A DNA stretch of 33,689 nucleotides from Oscillospiraceae bacterium. Its GTDB lineage: Bacteria; Bacillota; Clostridia; Oscillospirales; UBA929. The notes beneath the pieces were generated by a model that searched no databases, had not been told where the DNA came from, and worked only from the letters and a program-made list of their open reading frames with translations. How positions within the stretch are numbered: position 1 is the first letter of the stretch; every line of letters begins with the position of its first letter. The stretch lies in contig WRLU01000023.1 in NCBI GenBank assembly GCA_009777475.1, forward strand, positions 1 through 33,689, given 5' to 3'. The position numbers and the translations under genes were made by a program. Of this stretch, positions 13,038-21,178 are shown one piece after another.

Positions 13038-16000
13038 ATGATGAAGAAGAGGCTGCTAGCCCTTTTTACCGCCGCCATCATGTTGATTGCTTTTCTGCCA
13101 ATTGCAGTTACGCATACAGATGATTTGCCCAAGGGTGAATTGTCGGGTCAAATTGAGCTGGCTGAATTCAAAAGTTTTGACAAAACACAATATAGGCAAC
13201 ACCAACGCCAAGCAATAGACCTGAGCGGCGGAGTTATAGGTGAGCCGCTGTTATCAGGTGATCCCTCCCGGCTGAAAGCTGAGGAGCGGGATATTGACAT
13301 AAGCCCGCTTAAACTCTCAATGAAATCATCCCAGAAAACAGGGCAATATCCCGACAGCACAGCGGCGTACATAGAGAGCTTTGCCGATATGCTGGCACAG
13401 CCTGCCGGCTTGCAGCTTGACGGTGATCTGCCTGGGAACGGTTTGGTTGATGTTATCGTCTGGCTGCAAGAGCTTCCCCGGACACTTCGGCGCAAACGGA
13501 ACAGAAAACCCAGCGCGGCACAAAAACGCTATGAAGATCGCGGAGCCGGGGCACGCAAGAGGATACGCTCATCCAGGAAAAAACAAATACGCCATGAGTA
13601 CAGCGAGGTGTTTGCCGGATTCAGCATGACCGTAGATGCAAGGGAAGCTGCATCCCTTGCATCCATGCCCGGTGTATTTGCCGTTGTGCCGGACGGCAGG
13701 GTTCAGGCACTAAGCCAGGCCGTACACGCCTTTACACCAGACTATCTCTATGGCTTTGATGGGATGAAGGAAAGCCGCGAAATATTCCGAATAGGTGAAA
13801 TCCACCAATCCGGGATTACCGGCAAAAACGTGAAGATTGCGGTGCTTGATACAGGCATAGATTACAACCACCCGGATTTTGAGGGGGTTTACCGGGACGG
13901 ATACAACTTTGTAACCGTTGATGATCCAGGGCGCGATTCCATAGATAGCCCCTATAGCGGGATGGAAACAACCTATGAGCAATGGCTGGCATCAGAGGCG
14001 GGGGGCGATCCAGGAGAATTTTACACCTCCCATGGTACTCATGTGGCAGGGACAATATCCGCAACAGCAAGCCATAACAACGGTAGTAGCCGGGCACTGG
14101 GAATGGCTCCGGAGGCTGGCCTGTATTCGGCACGCGTACTCGGTCCGTACGGCAGAGGCAGCTTCAGCGATGTTATTGCCGCCGTGGACGATTGTACGGC
14201 TGATGGCGGCAGACTCCCCAAGATGGATGTAATCAACCTCTCGCTGGGATCGGAGGTCAATACCGCCTATGAGCCTGTAAACGTTGCTGTTAACAATGCG
14301 GTTATAGCCGGCGTGAATGTTGCAGTTGCCGCCGGCAATGATGCAGTTGCACAGGGTGCCAGCCCGGCTGACCGAAGGGCGGGTACCATAGGTGTGCCGG
14401 CTCCGGCATATTTGCCTGTTGCTGTTGCCGCATCGCAATACGGTGGTCAGGGATTGAACAGTGACAAGACCCCGGCATATTTCAGCTCTATAGGTCCGGT
14501 TAAGGAAACTGCCGCAATAAAGCCAGACATTATCGCTCCAGGCAGGGCTATATATTCAACAATGCCGGCATTTTCTATGAACGATGATTATAACGCCGGG
14601 GATTATACAAAGGCTTACAGAGCTATGAGCGGCACCTCCATGGCATCCCCCCATATCGCCGGTATTTTGGCACTGATGGTGCAGGCATACCCCGATGCAA
14701 CCCCGCAGGAGCTTAAAGCCCGCCTGATGAACACTGCTGACACTAGGCTGCTCAAGGCGTACAACGGCAAAGAATGCTCTGTATTTGAGGTCGGTGCGGG
14801 ATTTGTTGCCCCCTATCGCGCTATTATTGAGGAAAAAGAGGAAAATGTATATTTCACAGTTGCCGATGATATTCCTGGGACAGATAAAGACAGCTGGATT
14901 TTCGGCCAAGCTTTGTCCTCCTTAAGCTTTGGGGATGCTGAAGCGGATACATCCTCCCGCATGCTCACTGTAACCGCTCATGGCATAGGCGGGCTTGGGG
15001 ATAGCGGTGTCAAGGCTATATACAACAATAACACCAATTTTTCAGGTAACGCGGCGGAGGGCATTAAATTGGTGCATAAAATAAGCGGCAATGAGCTTAC
15101 GGTCTGGCTCGAGATTTCGCCAGGTGTCGATGACCACCGCTATGAAGGTTATTTGTCGGTGGATATTTCAGGAGGCAGAACATATAGTCTGCCTTGGGCG
15201 GTTCGCATCGGCACGCCTCCTGAAAGAACACCGTTTGAGTGGGTGCTGTTCAGCCAGCGCCCGGTCATATCCACCACGGCAGATCCGGCTGTACGTTCAG
15301 CCGGGGGTCAAAATCCGCTTAACTCAAACAGCACCACGGCGTGGATCTACTGGGAGGGTGAATGGCCGGAGGCCCCTTATGACAGTGAAAAACGCCAGCT
15401 GTTGCATATGTATTTATACAATGCTGAAGCAATGGCGATTGAATATCAATATCAGCCTATTGATATAACCGGTGTGTCTCCCGCTCTTTACCCGTTCAGG
15501 GACTTTATTGGGGATACGGCATATAAGTGGGATGGCTCTGGGTGGACGCTTCAGACAGTTGCCAATGGTGCATATTATCTCGCCCTCAGAGTTGAAGATT
15601 CTGTATTCTTTGCTCCGGGCTTGGGCGTTGTTTTTACTGACGGCACAGGTGGATTTGAGGTTCGGATGGATATTGAGGCGAGGCTTAACGTAAACGACTC
15701 GGCAAAAGGCATAATAAGCGGACGCATATTCAGCCCCGCCCTTAATTTGGCACGCAAGCATGGCTTTTTATGGACGGATGTGGAAGACTTTTTGAATGAC
15801 GAAGAATTCCCAGTTGACCAAAAGCTGAATGTTCTGGGGGAGGGGGACGGCTCCGATATATTCGCACTGAGCGGATTTGACGAGGGCGGATCGCTTCAGT
15901 TTTTTCCTAACGGTATTCAACCTTTTGGCAATTCACTCTACGCTTGTGATGAAAATGGATATTTTAAATTTGATGCAGAAGCAATTAGAGATTATCTTGA

Positions 16001-16628
16001 CCGTACGGTTGTAGGTGTTGAAGGGTTTTACTGGAACTGGAACGGCGAGTACTGTACTATTGGCGGTAAAGGCGAGTATTACCCTCTCGTTGGAGCCAAC
16101 AAATCCTCTCTGCAAGTAATAACTGGGCCAAAACCAACACCAACACTGCCGTCAACGCCTGCATCCACAGGGCAACCGCCCACTAAGGTGCCTGCTTCCC
16201 CAGCGCCCGCGCCAAAAAGCTTTGTCGTTACCTTCAAAAACGGCGGCACAACTCTCAAAAGGCAAATAGTAGCAAGAGGTCAAGGTGCATCTGCCCCTAC
16301 CATTGCCGGCCTCAAGAGAACAGGCCACAAATTTGCCGGCTGGAGCAGGTCATTTACCAATGTACAGGGCGATATCATGGTAAATGCCAGATGGATGCCT
16401 CTTAGCTACAAAATCACCTGGAGACTGGGCAAGGGCAGGCTCAGCTCAAAGGCAAGGCCAAAGAGATACACATTTGGCAAGGGCCTAAAGCTCAGAAAAC
16501 CGGCCCGCAAGGGCTACAGCTTTAAGGGCTGGTATCTGCGAAAGAAAAAAGGCAAAAAAATCAGGCGTATTTCTAAAAAGCGTACCGGCAGAGTGCAGCT
16601 GTTTGCCAGATGGAAAAAATCAAAGTAA
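13038..16628 (+). CDS. Secreted subtilisin-like serine protease (S8) with basic InlB B-repeat C-terminus
   Basis: A protein of 1196 residues from ATG 13038, with GGGGGT 7 bases upstream. A signal peptide comes first (MMKKRLLALFTAAIMLIAFLP), then a propeptide with an I9-like inhibitor region (VDVIVWLQELPRT to GVFAVVPDGRVQA). The S8 domain has Asp271 in VAVLDTGIDYNHPDF, His335 in SHGTHVAGTISA, the oxyanion region VAVAAGND and Ser534 in SGTSMASPHIAG, so the triad is complete. A long region of about 450 residues follows, including beta-rich domains I cannot name. A Pro/Thr/Ala linker (~1030-1061) leads to two B-repeat-like units (1062-1125 and 1128-1196). The last 74 residues hold 31 Lys/Arg and no Asp or Glu. 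The protein probably matures outside the cell and sticks to the wall or another polyanion (inference). Confidence 0.93.
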   Translation: MMKKRLLALFTAAIMLIAFLPIAVTHTDDLPKGELSGQIELAEFKSFDKTQYRQHQRQAIDLSGGVIGEPLLSGDPSRLKAEERDIDISPLKLSMKSSQKTGQYPDSTAAYIESFADMLAQPAGLQLDGDLPGNGLVDVIVWLQELPRTLRRKRNRKPSAAQKRYEDRGAGARKRIRSSRKKQIRHEYSEVFAGFSMTVDAREAASLASMPGVFAVVPDGRVQALSQAVHAFTPDYLYGFDGMKESREIFRIGEIHQSGITGKNVKIAVLDTGIDYNHPDFEGVYRDGYNFVTVDDPGRDSIDSPYSGMETTYEQWLASEAGGDPGEFYTSHGTHVAGTISATASHNNGSSRALGMAPEAGLYSARVLGPYGRGSFSDVIAAVDDCTADGGRLPKMDVINLSLGSEVNTAYEPVNVAVNNAVIAGVNVAVAAGNDAVAQGASPADRRAGTIGVPAPAYLPVAVAASQYGGQGLNSDKTPAYFSSIGPVKETAAIKPDIIAPGRAIYSTMPAFSMNDDYNAGDYTKAYRAMSGTSMASPHIAGILALMVQAYPDATPQELKARLMNTADTRLLKAYNGKECSVFEVGAGFVAPYRAIIEEKEENVYFTVADDIPGTDKDSWIFGQALSSLSFGDAEADTSSRMLTVTAHGIGGLGDSGVKAIYNNNTNFSGNAAEGIKLVHKISGNELTVWLEISPGVDDHRYEGYLSVDISGGRTYSLPWAVRIGTPPERTPFEWVLFSQRPVISTTADPAVRSAGGQNPLNSNSTTAWIYWEGEWPEAPYDSEKRQLLHMYLYNAEAMAIEYQYQPIDITGVSPALYPFRDFIGDTAYKWDGSGWTLQTVANGAYYLALRVEDSVFFAPGLGVVFTDGTGGFEVRMDIEARLNVNDSAKGIISGRIFSPALNLARKHGFLWTDVEDFLNDEEFPVDQKLNVLGEGDGSDIFALSGFDEGGSLQFFPNGIQPFGNSLYACDENGYFKFDAEAIRDYLDRTVVGVEGFYWNWNGEYCTIGGKGEYYPLVGANKSSLQVITGPKPTPTLPSTPASTGQPPTKVPASPAPAPKSFVVTFKNGGTTLKRQIVARGQGASAPTIAGLKRTGHKFAGWSRSFTNVQGDIMVNARWMPLSYKITWRLGKGRLSSKARPKRYTFGKGLKLRKPARKGYSFKGWYLRKKKGKKIRRISKKRTGRVQLFARWKKSK

Positions 16629-16636
16629 GATACCAA

Positions 16637-16811
16637 GCCGGGTACTCGTCGCAATAGGATCCCGGCCATAAATCAAAAGGCAGATTAAATATGGGAAGGA
16701 AATAGCTCAGCTGCAAACAGCAGCCGATGCCTGCACCGGGGGGGAGCAGAACCGCCGGGACGGTGACGGCTATGGGACAGTAAGGCAGCGGACCGGAATG
16801 GAAGGCCTTTT
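16637..16811 (+). other. Intergenic region with possible structured RNA
   Basis: No gene is apparent between the subtilase stop and the ruvB promoter. A GCCGGG (16637-16642)/CCCGGC (16661-16666) stem could end subtilase transcription, although no T-run follows. The arms AAAAGGC (16675-16681) and GCCTTTT (16805-16811) could close a 137-nt domain with internal pairable segments such as GCTG/CAGC and ACCG/CGGT. I cannot match it to a known riboswitch class. Confidence 0.35.
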
Positions 16812-16831
16812 GCTTAATTAAGAAAAAGCTC

Positions 16832-16860
16832 TTGATATTCTTACTTTTGTATGTTATGAT
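16832..16860 (+). promoter_or_regulatory. ruvB promoter
   Basis: TTGATA (16832-16837), 17-base spacer, TATGAT (16855-16860); transcription would start about 25-30 bases before the translation signals. Confidence 0.75.
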
Positions 16861-16893
16861 TCACTCATCTTGCTATAGGGAGGGTGCATTGCC

Positions 16894-16914
16894 ATGGTGG
16901 AGTTATGCCGATAG
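16894..16914 (+). CDS. Possible six-codon leader ORF overlapping the ruvB start
   Basis: ATG 16894 reads MVELCR and stops at TAG 16912-16914. The best ribosome binding site in the region, GGGAGGGTG (16878-16886), is 7 bases from this ATG, not from the ruvB ATG at 16905. Translation here could feed ribosomes to ruvB by re-initiation. It may also be chance. Confidence 0.3.
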   Translation: MVELCR

Positions 16915-17975
16915 ATTTTGATGATACAGATTTTGACGTATCCCAAGAGGAGGTCCCGGAGAGGCTTATTGCAACTTCGCTGAATATGGGGGACAATGAA
17001 GATAATTCGTTGCGCCCTAAAGCCTTAACTGAGTATATAGGCCAAGAGAAAATCAAGGATAACCTCAAAATTTTCATCCAGGCGGCGAAACAGCGTTCTG
17101 AGCCGCTGGATCATGTGTTGCTGTACGGCCCCCCGGGGCTGGGAAAGACCACGCTGGCAAGTGTTATTGCCAATGAGATGGGCGTGAATATCCGCATTAC
17201 CTCAGGCCCGGCAATTGAGCGGGCTGGTGATCTAGCGGCACTGCTGACTAATCTTGACGATTTTGACATTTTATTTGTGGATGAGATTCACAGGCTAAAT
17301 CGCTCCGTAGAGGAAGTTTTATACCCTGCCATGGAGGATTACGCGCTGGATATTATCTTGGGAAAGGGCCCCTCTGCGCGTTCAATACGCCTTGATCTGA
17401 AAAAATTTACTCTTATCGGTGCCACTACACGTGCAGGGCAGATTACCGCGCCTTTGCGTGATCGTTTTGGCATGGTCATGCGCCTGGAGATGTATGAATC
17501 TGCGGAATTAGCCCAAATAGTGAGCCGCAGTGCCGGAATCCTTGACATTGCCATTGAGCCGGAGGGTGCGCTGGAAATCGCCTCACGCTCACGAGGTACA
17601 CCGCGTATTGCCAATCGTATCTTGAAAAGGGTACGTGATTATGCACAGGTGTGTGCCGCTGGTGTTATTACCAAGGATGTGGCGGATGATGCTTTAGGGC
17701 GTTTAGAGGTTGACCGCCTTGGGCTGGATGCCACCGACCGCAGAATGCTCAAGGCGATCCTCCTCAATTTCGGGGGGGGGCCCGTTGGCTTGGATACTTT
17801 AGCGGCAAACATCGGTGAAGAGGCGATTACTATTGAGGATGTATACGAGCCGTTTTTAATGCAGCTCGGCTTCTTAACGCGTACGCCGCGCGGGCGGTGT
17901 ATTACAGAAAAGGTCTACCGCCATTTGGGCTATCCTCTGCCAGAGGACAGCCCCGCACAGATGACAATGGAGTAG
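16905..17975 (+). CDS. ruvB: Holliday junction branch migration helicase RuvB
   Basis: A 356-residue AAA+ ATPase. The start at ATG 16905 gives an acidic N-terminal tail ([20 protein letters not shown]), longer than in many homologues, before the conserved [19 protein letters not shown]. Walker A is [14 protein letters not shown], Walker [12 protein letters not shown], sensor 1 [20 protein letters not shown], and the winged-helix C-terminus includes [21 protein letters not shown]. RuvB drives branch migration of Holliday junctions together with RuvA. No ruvA is adjacent upstream, where a subtilase gene lies instead, so the usual ruvAB pair is split here. An AEC permease gene follows after 32 bases. 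An upstream in-frame GTG at 16884 lies inside the ribosome binding site and is less likely. Confidence 0.97.
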   Translation: MPIDFDDTDFDVSQEEVPERLIATSLNMGDNEDNSLRPKALTEYIGQEKIKDNLKIFIQAAKQRSEPLDHVLLYGPPGLGKTTLASVIANEMGVNIRITSGPAIERAGDLAALLTNLDDFDILFVDEIHRLNRSVEEVLYPAMEDYALDIILGKGPSARSIRLDLKKFTLIGATTRAGQITAPLRDRFGMVMRLEMYESAELAQIVSRSAGILDIAIEPEGALEIASRSRGTPRIANRILKRVRDYAQVCAAGVITKDVADDALGRLEVDRLGLDATDRRMLKAILLNFGGGPVGLDTLAANIGEEAITIEDVYEPFLMQLGFLTRTPRGRCITEKVYRHLGYPLPEDSPAQMTME

Positions 17976-18007
17976 TCCAAGGCTAACGCGGGGGTTGGGG
18001 TGAGGCT

Positions 18008-18919
18008 GTGTTTGAGAATTTTACCGTTGTCAGTCGGCAGGTTATGGTTCTGTTTATCCTGATGGCCGCCGGGGCCGCACTTGTAAAATCAGGCGTGATT
18101 AACAAAACAGGCACCAAGCAAATGACCGATGTGTTGCTTTTTTTAGTTACTCCCATGCTTATCATACATGCCTTTGAGGTTCCATTTGACCCTTCTATGC
18201 TGAAATGGCTTGGCGTAGCAGCTGCCGGAGCTATTTTCACCCACATCATAGGTATAATTTTAGGAATATGCTTTTTTAGAAAGGAACCGACCGATAAACA
18301 GAGGATATACCGCTTTGCTGTGATTTACTCAAATTCCGGCTTTATGGCACTTCCTTTGATTCAGGCTGTTGTGGGGATTCGTGGGGTGTTTTATGGTGCG
18401 GCATATTTGGTTGTATTTACTGTGTTTGTTTGGACATTAGGAGTGTACATGATGTCGGGAGGCAGGATGCCAGTCAAACGCCTCTTGCTTAATCCGGGAA
18501 TACTGGGTACGGTTGTTGCCGTTATAGTTTTCTTTTTCTCAATAAAATTGCCCATGCCCATCCACAGTGTGGTCTCCATGCTGGCGGGGCTGAACACTCC
18601 GCTGGCGATGATTGTCATAGGCGCGTTTTTAGCGGGTGTTTGTTGGGATAAAACCTTTTTCAAAAAGGAAATTCCAATAGCTGCGCTTTTGCGGCTGCTT
18701 GTTATTCCCGGAATTCTTTTTTTGATATTGTACCCATTTAATCTGCCTTCTGAGCTGTATGTAGCCTGCATGATTTCCGCAAGCGCGCCGACTGCGGCAA
18801 TTACCTCGCTGTTTGCAGCTAAATTCGGCAAGGATACCGAGTTGTCCGGGAAGCTGGTTGCCTTTTCAACATTGCTGTCGGTTGTTACCATGCCGTTATG
18901 GGTTGCACTGGCAGGGTGA
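18008..18919 (+). CDS. AEC-family permease (auxin efflux carrier-like transporter)
   Basis: A 303-residue membrane protein with about ten hydrophobic segments. It starts at GTG 18008 with GGGGTGAGG just upstream. Signature stretches include VMVLFILMAAGAALVKSGVI, a DVLLFLVTPMLIIHAF motif, YSNSGFMALPLIQAVVG, LNTPLAMIVIGAFLAGV and SASAPTAAITSLFAAKFG. Together these are typical of bacterial AEC transporters, which export or exchange organic acids such as malate. The substrate cannot be told. It lies 32 bases after ruvB and probably shares its transcript. Confidence 0.9.
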   Translation: MFENFTVVSRQVMVLFILMAAGAALVKSGVINKTGTKQMTDVLLFLVTPMLIIHAFEVPFDPSMLKWLGVAAAGAIFTHIIGIILGICFFRKEPTDKQRIYRFAVIYSNSGFMALPLIQAVVGIRGVFYGAAYLVVFTVFVWTLGVYMMSGGRMPVKRLLLNPGILGTVVAVIVFFFSIKLPMPIHSVVSMLAGLNTPLAMIVIGAFLAGVCWDKTFFKKEIPIAALLRLLVIPGILFLILYPFNLPSELYVACMISASAPTAAITSLFAAKFGKDTELSGKLVAFSTLLSVVTMPLWVALAG

Positions 18920-18958
18920 GTCCTCTGGAGTAATTCACCGGAATTTTGCGATAAGTGC

Positions 18959-18987
18959 TTGCTTGCCGGCGGATGATGGTGTATAGT
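18959..18987 (+). promoter_or_regulatory. Promoter of the carboxynorspermidine synthase gene
   Basis: TTGCTT (18959-18964), 17-base spacer, TATAGT (18982-18987), 39 bases before the start codon at 19027. Confidence 0.6.
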
Positions 18988-19026
18988 GAAGCGTATGAAC
19001 GTATTGTCGAAATTGGAGGTCATAAT

Positions 19027-20226
19027 ATGGGAAAAGCTTTGATTATAGGCTGCGGCGGAGTTGCCAGAGTTACAATACACAAATGCTGCCAGAACAGTAG
19101 CGTTTTCAGTGAAATCTGCATTGCAAGCCGTACTGTGAACAAGTGCAACGAGATCAAAATGAAGCTTGGTGGCGGAAACACAAAAATTACAACGGCACAA
19201 ATAGATGCCGACAATGCCAAAGAGCTAATCGCGCTTATTAACAGCTTCGGCCCTGATATTGTAATAAATTTAGCACTGCCATATCAGGATTTGACAATAA
19301 TGGATGCCTGCGTGTCTACAAAAACCCATTATGTAGACACTGCCAATTATGAGCCTAAGGATAACGCGAAATTTGAATATTCGTGGCAGTGGGCGTATCA
19401 CGAGCGATTCCGGCAGGCAGGTATTACAGCCCTTTTAGGCAGCGGATTTGATCCAGGTGTTACGGGCGTTTTTTCGGCTTGGGCACAAAAACGCTATTTT
19501 GATGAAATCCACTATATTGATATTTTAGACTGTAACGGCGGCGATCACGGATACCCTTTTGCGACTAATTTTAATCCTGAGATCAATATACGAGAGGTAA
19601 CGGCAAAGGGGCGGTATTGGGAAAACGGCAATTGGATTGAGACCGAGCCGATGGAGATTAAACGTGAGTATAGCTTTGACGGAGTGGGAAAAAGGGATAT
19701 GTACCTACTCTATCACGAGGAACTCGAATCGCTTGCGAAAAATATCCCTAATGTTAAGAGAATTCGTTTTTTTATGACATTCGGCCAAAGTTACCTTACG
19801 CATTTGAAATGCCTTCAAAATGTCGGGATGACCTCTATTGAACCCATTGAATTTGGCGGCCGGGAAATTGTCCCCCTGCAATTTCTCAAGGCTGTTTTGC
19901 CCGATCCTGCGGGCTTAGGACCGAGAACGGTTGGCAAAACAAATATAGGCTGCGTTGTTCAGGGAGTGAAGGACGGAAAGCCTGTGAAATATTATGTGTA
20001 CAATATTTGCGACCATCAGCAATGCTTCAGGGAGACAGGGGCACAGGCGGTTTCATACACAACTGGCGTTCCGGCAATGATCGGGGCTATGCTTGTTATG
20101 AATGGCACTTGGAGGAAGCCTGGTGTTTACAATGTCGAGGAGTTTGAGCCCGAGCCGTTTATGAACGCCTTGAATCAGTGGGGATTGCCATGGAAAGAAA
20201 GCTTTTCCCCTGAATTAGTTGATTGA
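19027..20226 (+). CDS. Carboxynorspermidine synthase (saccharopine dehydrogenase-like)
   Basis: A 399-residue protein starting at ATG 19027 with GGAGGT 7 bases upstream. It opens with a Rossmann NAD(P)H fold (GKALIIGCGGVARVTIHKC) and the SRTVNKC segment. LYS1/saccharopine-dehydrogenase features follow: PDIVINLALPYQDLTIMDAC, HYVDTANYEP, GSGFDPGVTGVF and HLKCLQNVGM. The family condenses putrescine or a diaminopropane with aspartate semialdehyde and reduces the product to carboxy(nor)spermidine, the first step of the alternative polyamine route. The decarboxylase NspC that normally completes the route is not encoded beside it in this window; the next gene is an aldo/keto reductase. The protein looks complete. 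Confidence 0.9.
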   Translation: MGKALIIGCGGVARVTIHKCCQNSSVFSEICIASRTVNKCNEIKMKLGGGNTKITTAQIDADNAKELIALINSFGPDIVINLALPYQDLTIMDACVSTKTHYVDTANYEPKDNAKFEYSWQWAYHERFRQAGITALLGSGFDPGVTGVFSAWAQKRYFDEIHYIDILDCNGGDHGYPFATNFNPEINIREVTAKGRYWENGNWIETEPMEIKREYSFDGVGKRDMYLLYHEELESLAKNIPNVKRIRFFMTFGQSYLTHLKCLQNVGMTSIEPIEFGGREIVPLQFLKAVLPDPAGLGPRTVGKTNIGCVVQGVKDGKPVKYYVYNICDHQQCFRETGAQAVSYTTGVPAMIGAMLVMNGTWRKPGVYNVEEFEPEPFMNALNQWGLPWKESFSPELVD

Positions 20227-20230
20227 TGGG

Positions 20231-21178
20231 ATGAATGCTTGTATGCAAACAGCCGAGCTGGGCCGTACCGGTATTAATATTTCAAGGCTTTGCTTTGGTA
20301 CTTTGACGTTTTCACCTCTGCAATGTGAGTGTTCTCCTGAAAAAGCCGGGGAGCTGCTGGCAATGGCCTTTGAGTTGGGAGTAAATTTTGTTGATACAGC
20401 CCAGTATTACCGGAATTACCAGCATGTCAGGGCTGGATTGCATGGGGCAAAAAAAGATATTGTGATTTCGTCAAAAACATATGCCCACACTAAAGAATTG
20501 GCTGTGAAAGCAGTCGAGGAGGCCCGGCGTTTTCTTGACCGGGATGTTATAGATGTTTTCATGCTGCATGAGCAAGAAGGGGAGCATACCCTAAGGGGAC
20601 ACGCTCCGGCATTGGAATACCTGTATGACTGCAAAGCCGGTGGGATTATCAGGGCAGTAGGTATTTCAACTCACCACGTAGCGGGGGTCAACGCGGCAAG
20701 GAAAGCCGGGTTGGACGTTGTGCATCCGATCTTAAACCCGGCAGGCCTTGGTGTTGCCGATGGAACCGCACTTGACATGGAACGCGCCGTTGCCCTCGCT
20801 CGTAGGGCGGGGGTGGGTGTTTTTGCAATGAAGGCATTGGGTGGTGGGAACCTTTTCAGGCAAGCGGGGGAATGCCTGTCATATGCCTTAGGCAGGAGTG
20901 ACAGCGTAGCCGTAGGAATACGAGATGAAAATGAACTGGCAGACGATGTATATTTTTTTACAAACAACAGCTTTCCAGTCTCCCGGGCAACCACATCACG
21001 CGGCACAAGACAGCTCTGGATTGCCGAATGGTGTTCCGGCTGCGGTGCATGTGTGAGGAATTGTTCATCAGGGGCACTGAAGGTGATTGATGGCACTGCG
21101 GTCTGCATACATGAAAAATGTCTGCTGTGTGCTTACTGCGCCGGCAGATGCCCGGGGTTTTGCATTAGGATCATTTGA
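20231..21178 (+). CDS. Aldo/keto reductase with C-terminal 2[4Fe-4S] ferredoxin domain
   Basis: About 315 residues from ATG 20231; ATG 20243 (MQTAELGRTGINISRL) is an alternative, and neither has a strong ribosome binding site. The gene starts 4 bases after the upstream stop, so re-initiation is likely. The barrel has GRTGINISRLCFGTLTFSP, the Asp-Thr-Ala-x-Tyr motif (FVDTAQYYRNY), SSKTYAH and DVFMLHEQEG. The C-terminus has CSGCGACVRNC and CLLCAYCAGRC, eight cysteines able to hold two [4Fe-4S] clusters. AKRs of this kind are common in anaerobes and probably pass electrons from ferredoxin to a carbonyl substrate, here unknown. The gene is in an operon with carboxynorspermidine synthase. Its last 46 bases overlap the convergent cca gene. 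Confidence 0.88.
   Translation: MNACMQTAELGRTGINISRLCFGTLTFSPLQCECSPEKAGELLAMAFELGVNFVDTAQYYRNYQHVRAGLHGAKKDIVISSKTYAHTKELAVKAVEEARRFLDRDVIDVFMLHEQEGEHTLRGHAPALEYLYDCKAGGIIRAVGISTHHVAGVNAARKAGLDVVHPILNPAGLGVADGTALDMERAVALARRAGVGVFAMKALGGGNLFRQAGECLSYALGRSDSVAVGIRDENELADDVYFFTNNSFPVSRATTSRGTRQLWIAEWCSGCGACVRNCSSGALKVIDGTAVCIHEKCLLCAYCAGRCPGFCIRII

Noticed and set aside
16675..16811. Reading the intergenic region as a c-di-GMP, cobalamin or SRP-type RNA
   Set aside because: Short words such as GGGACGG and GGACCGGAA look suggestive, but the conserved cores of those RNAs are not in the right order. It is kept only as an unassigned structure.
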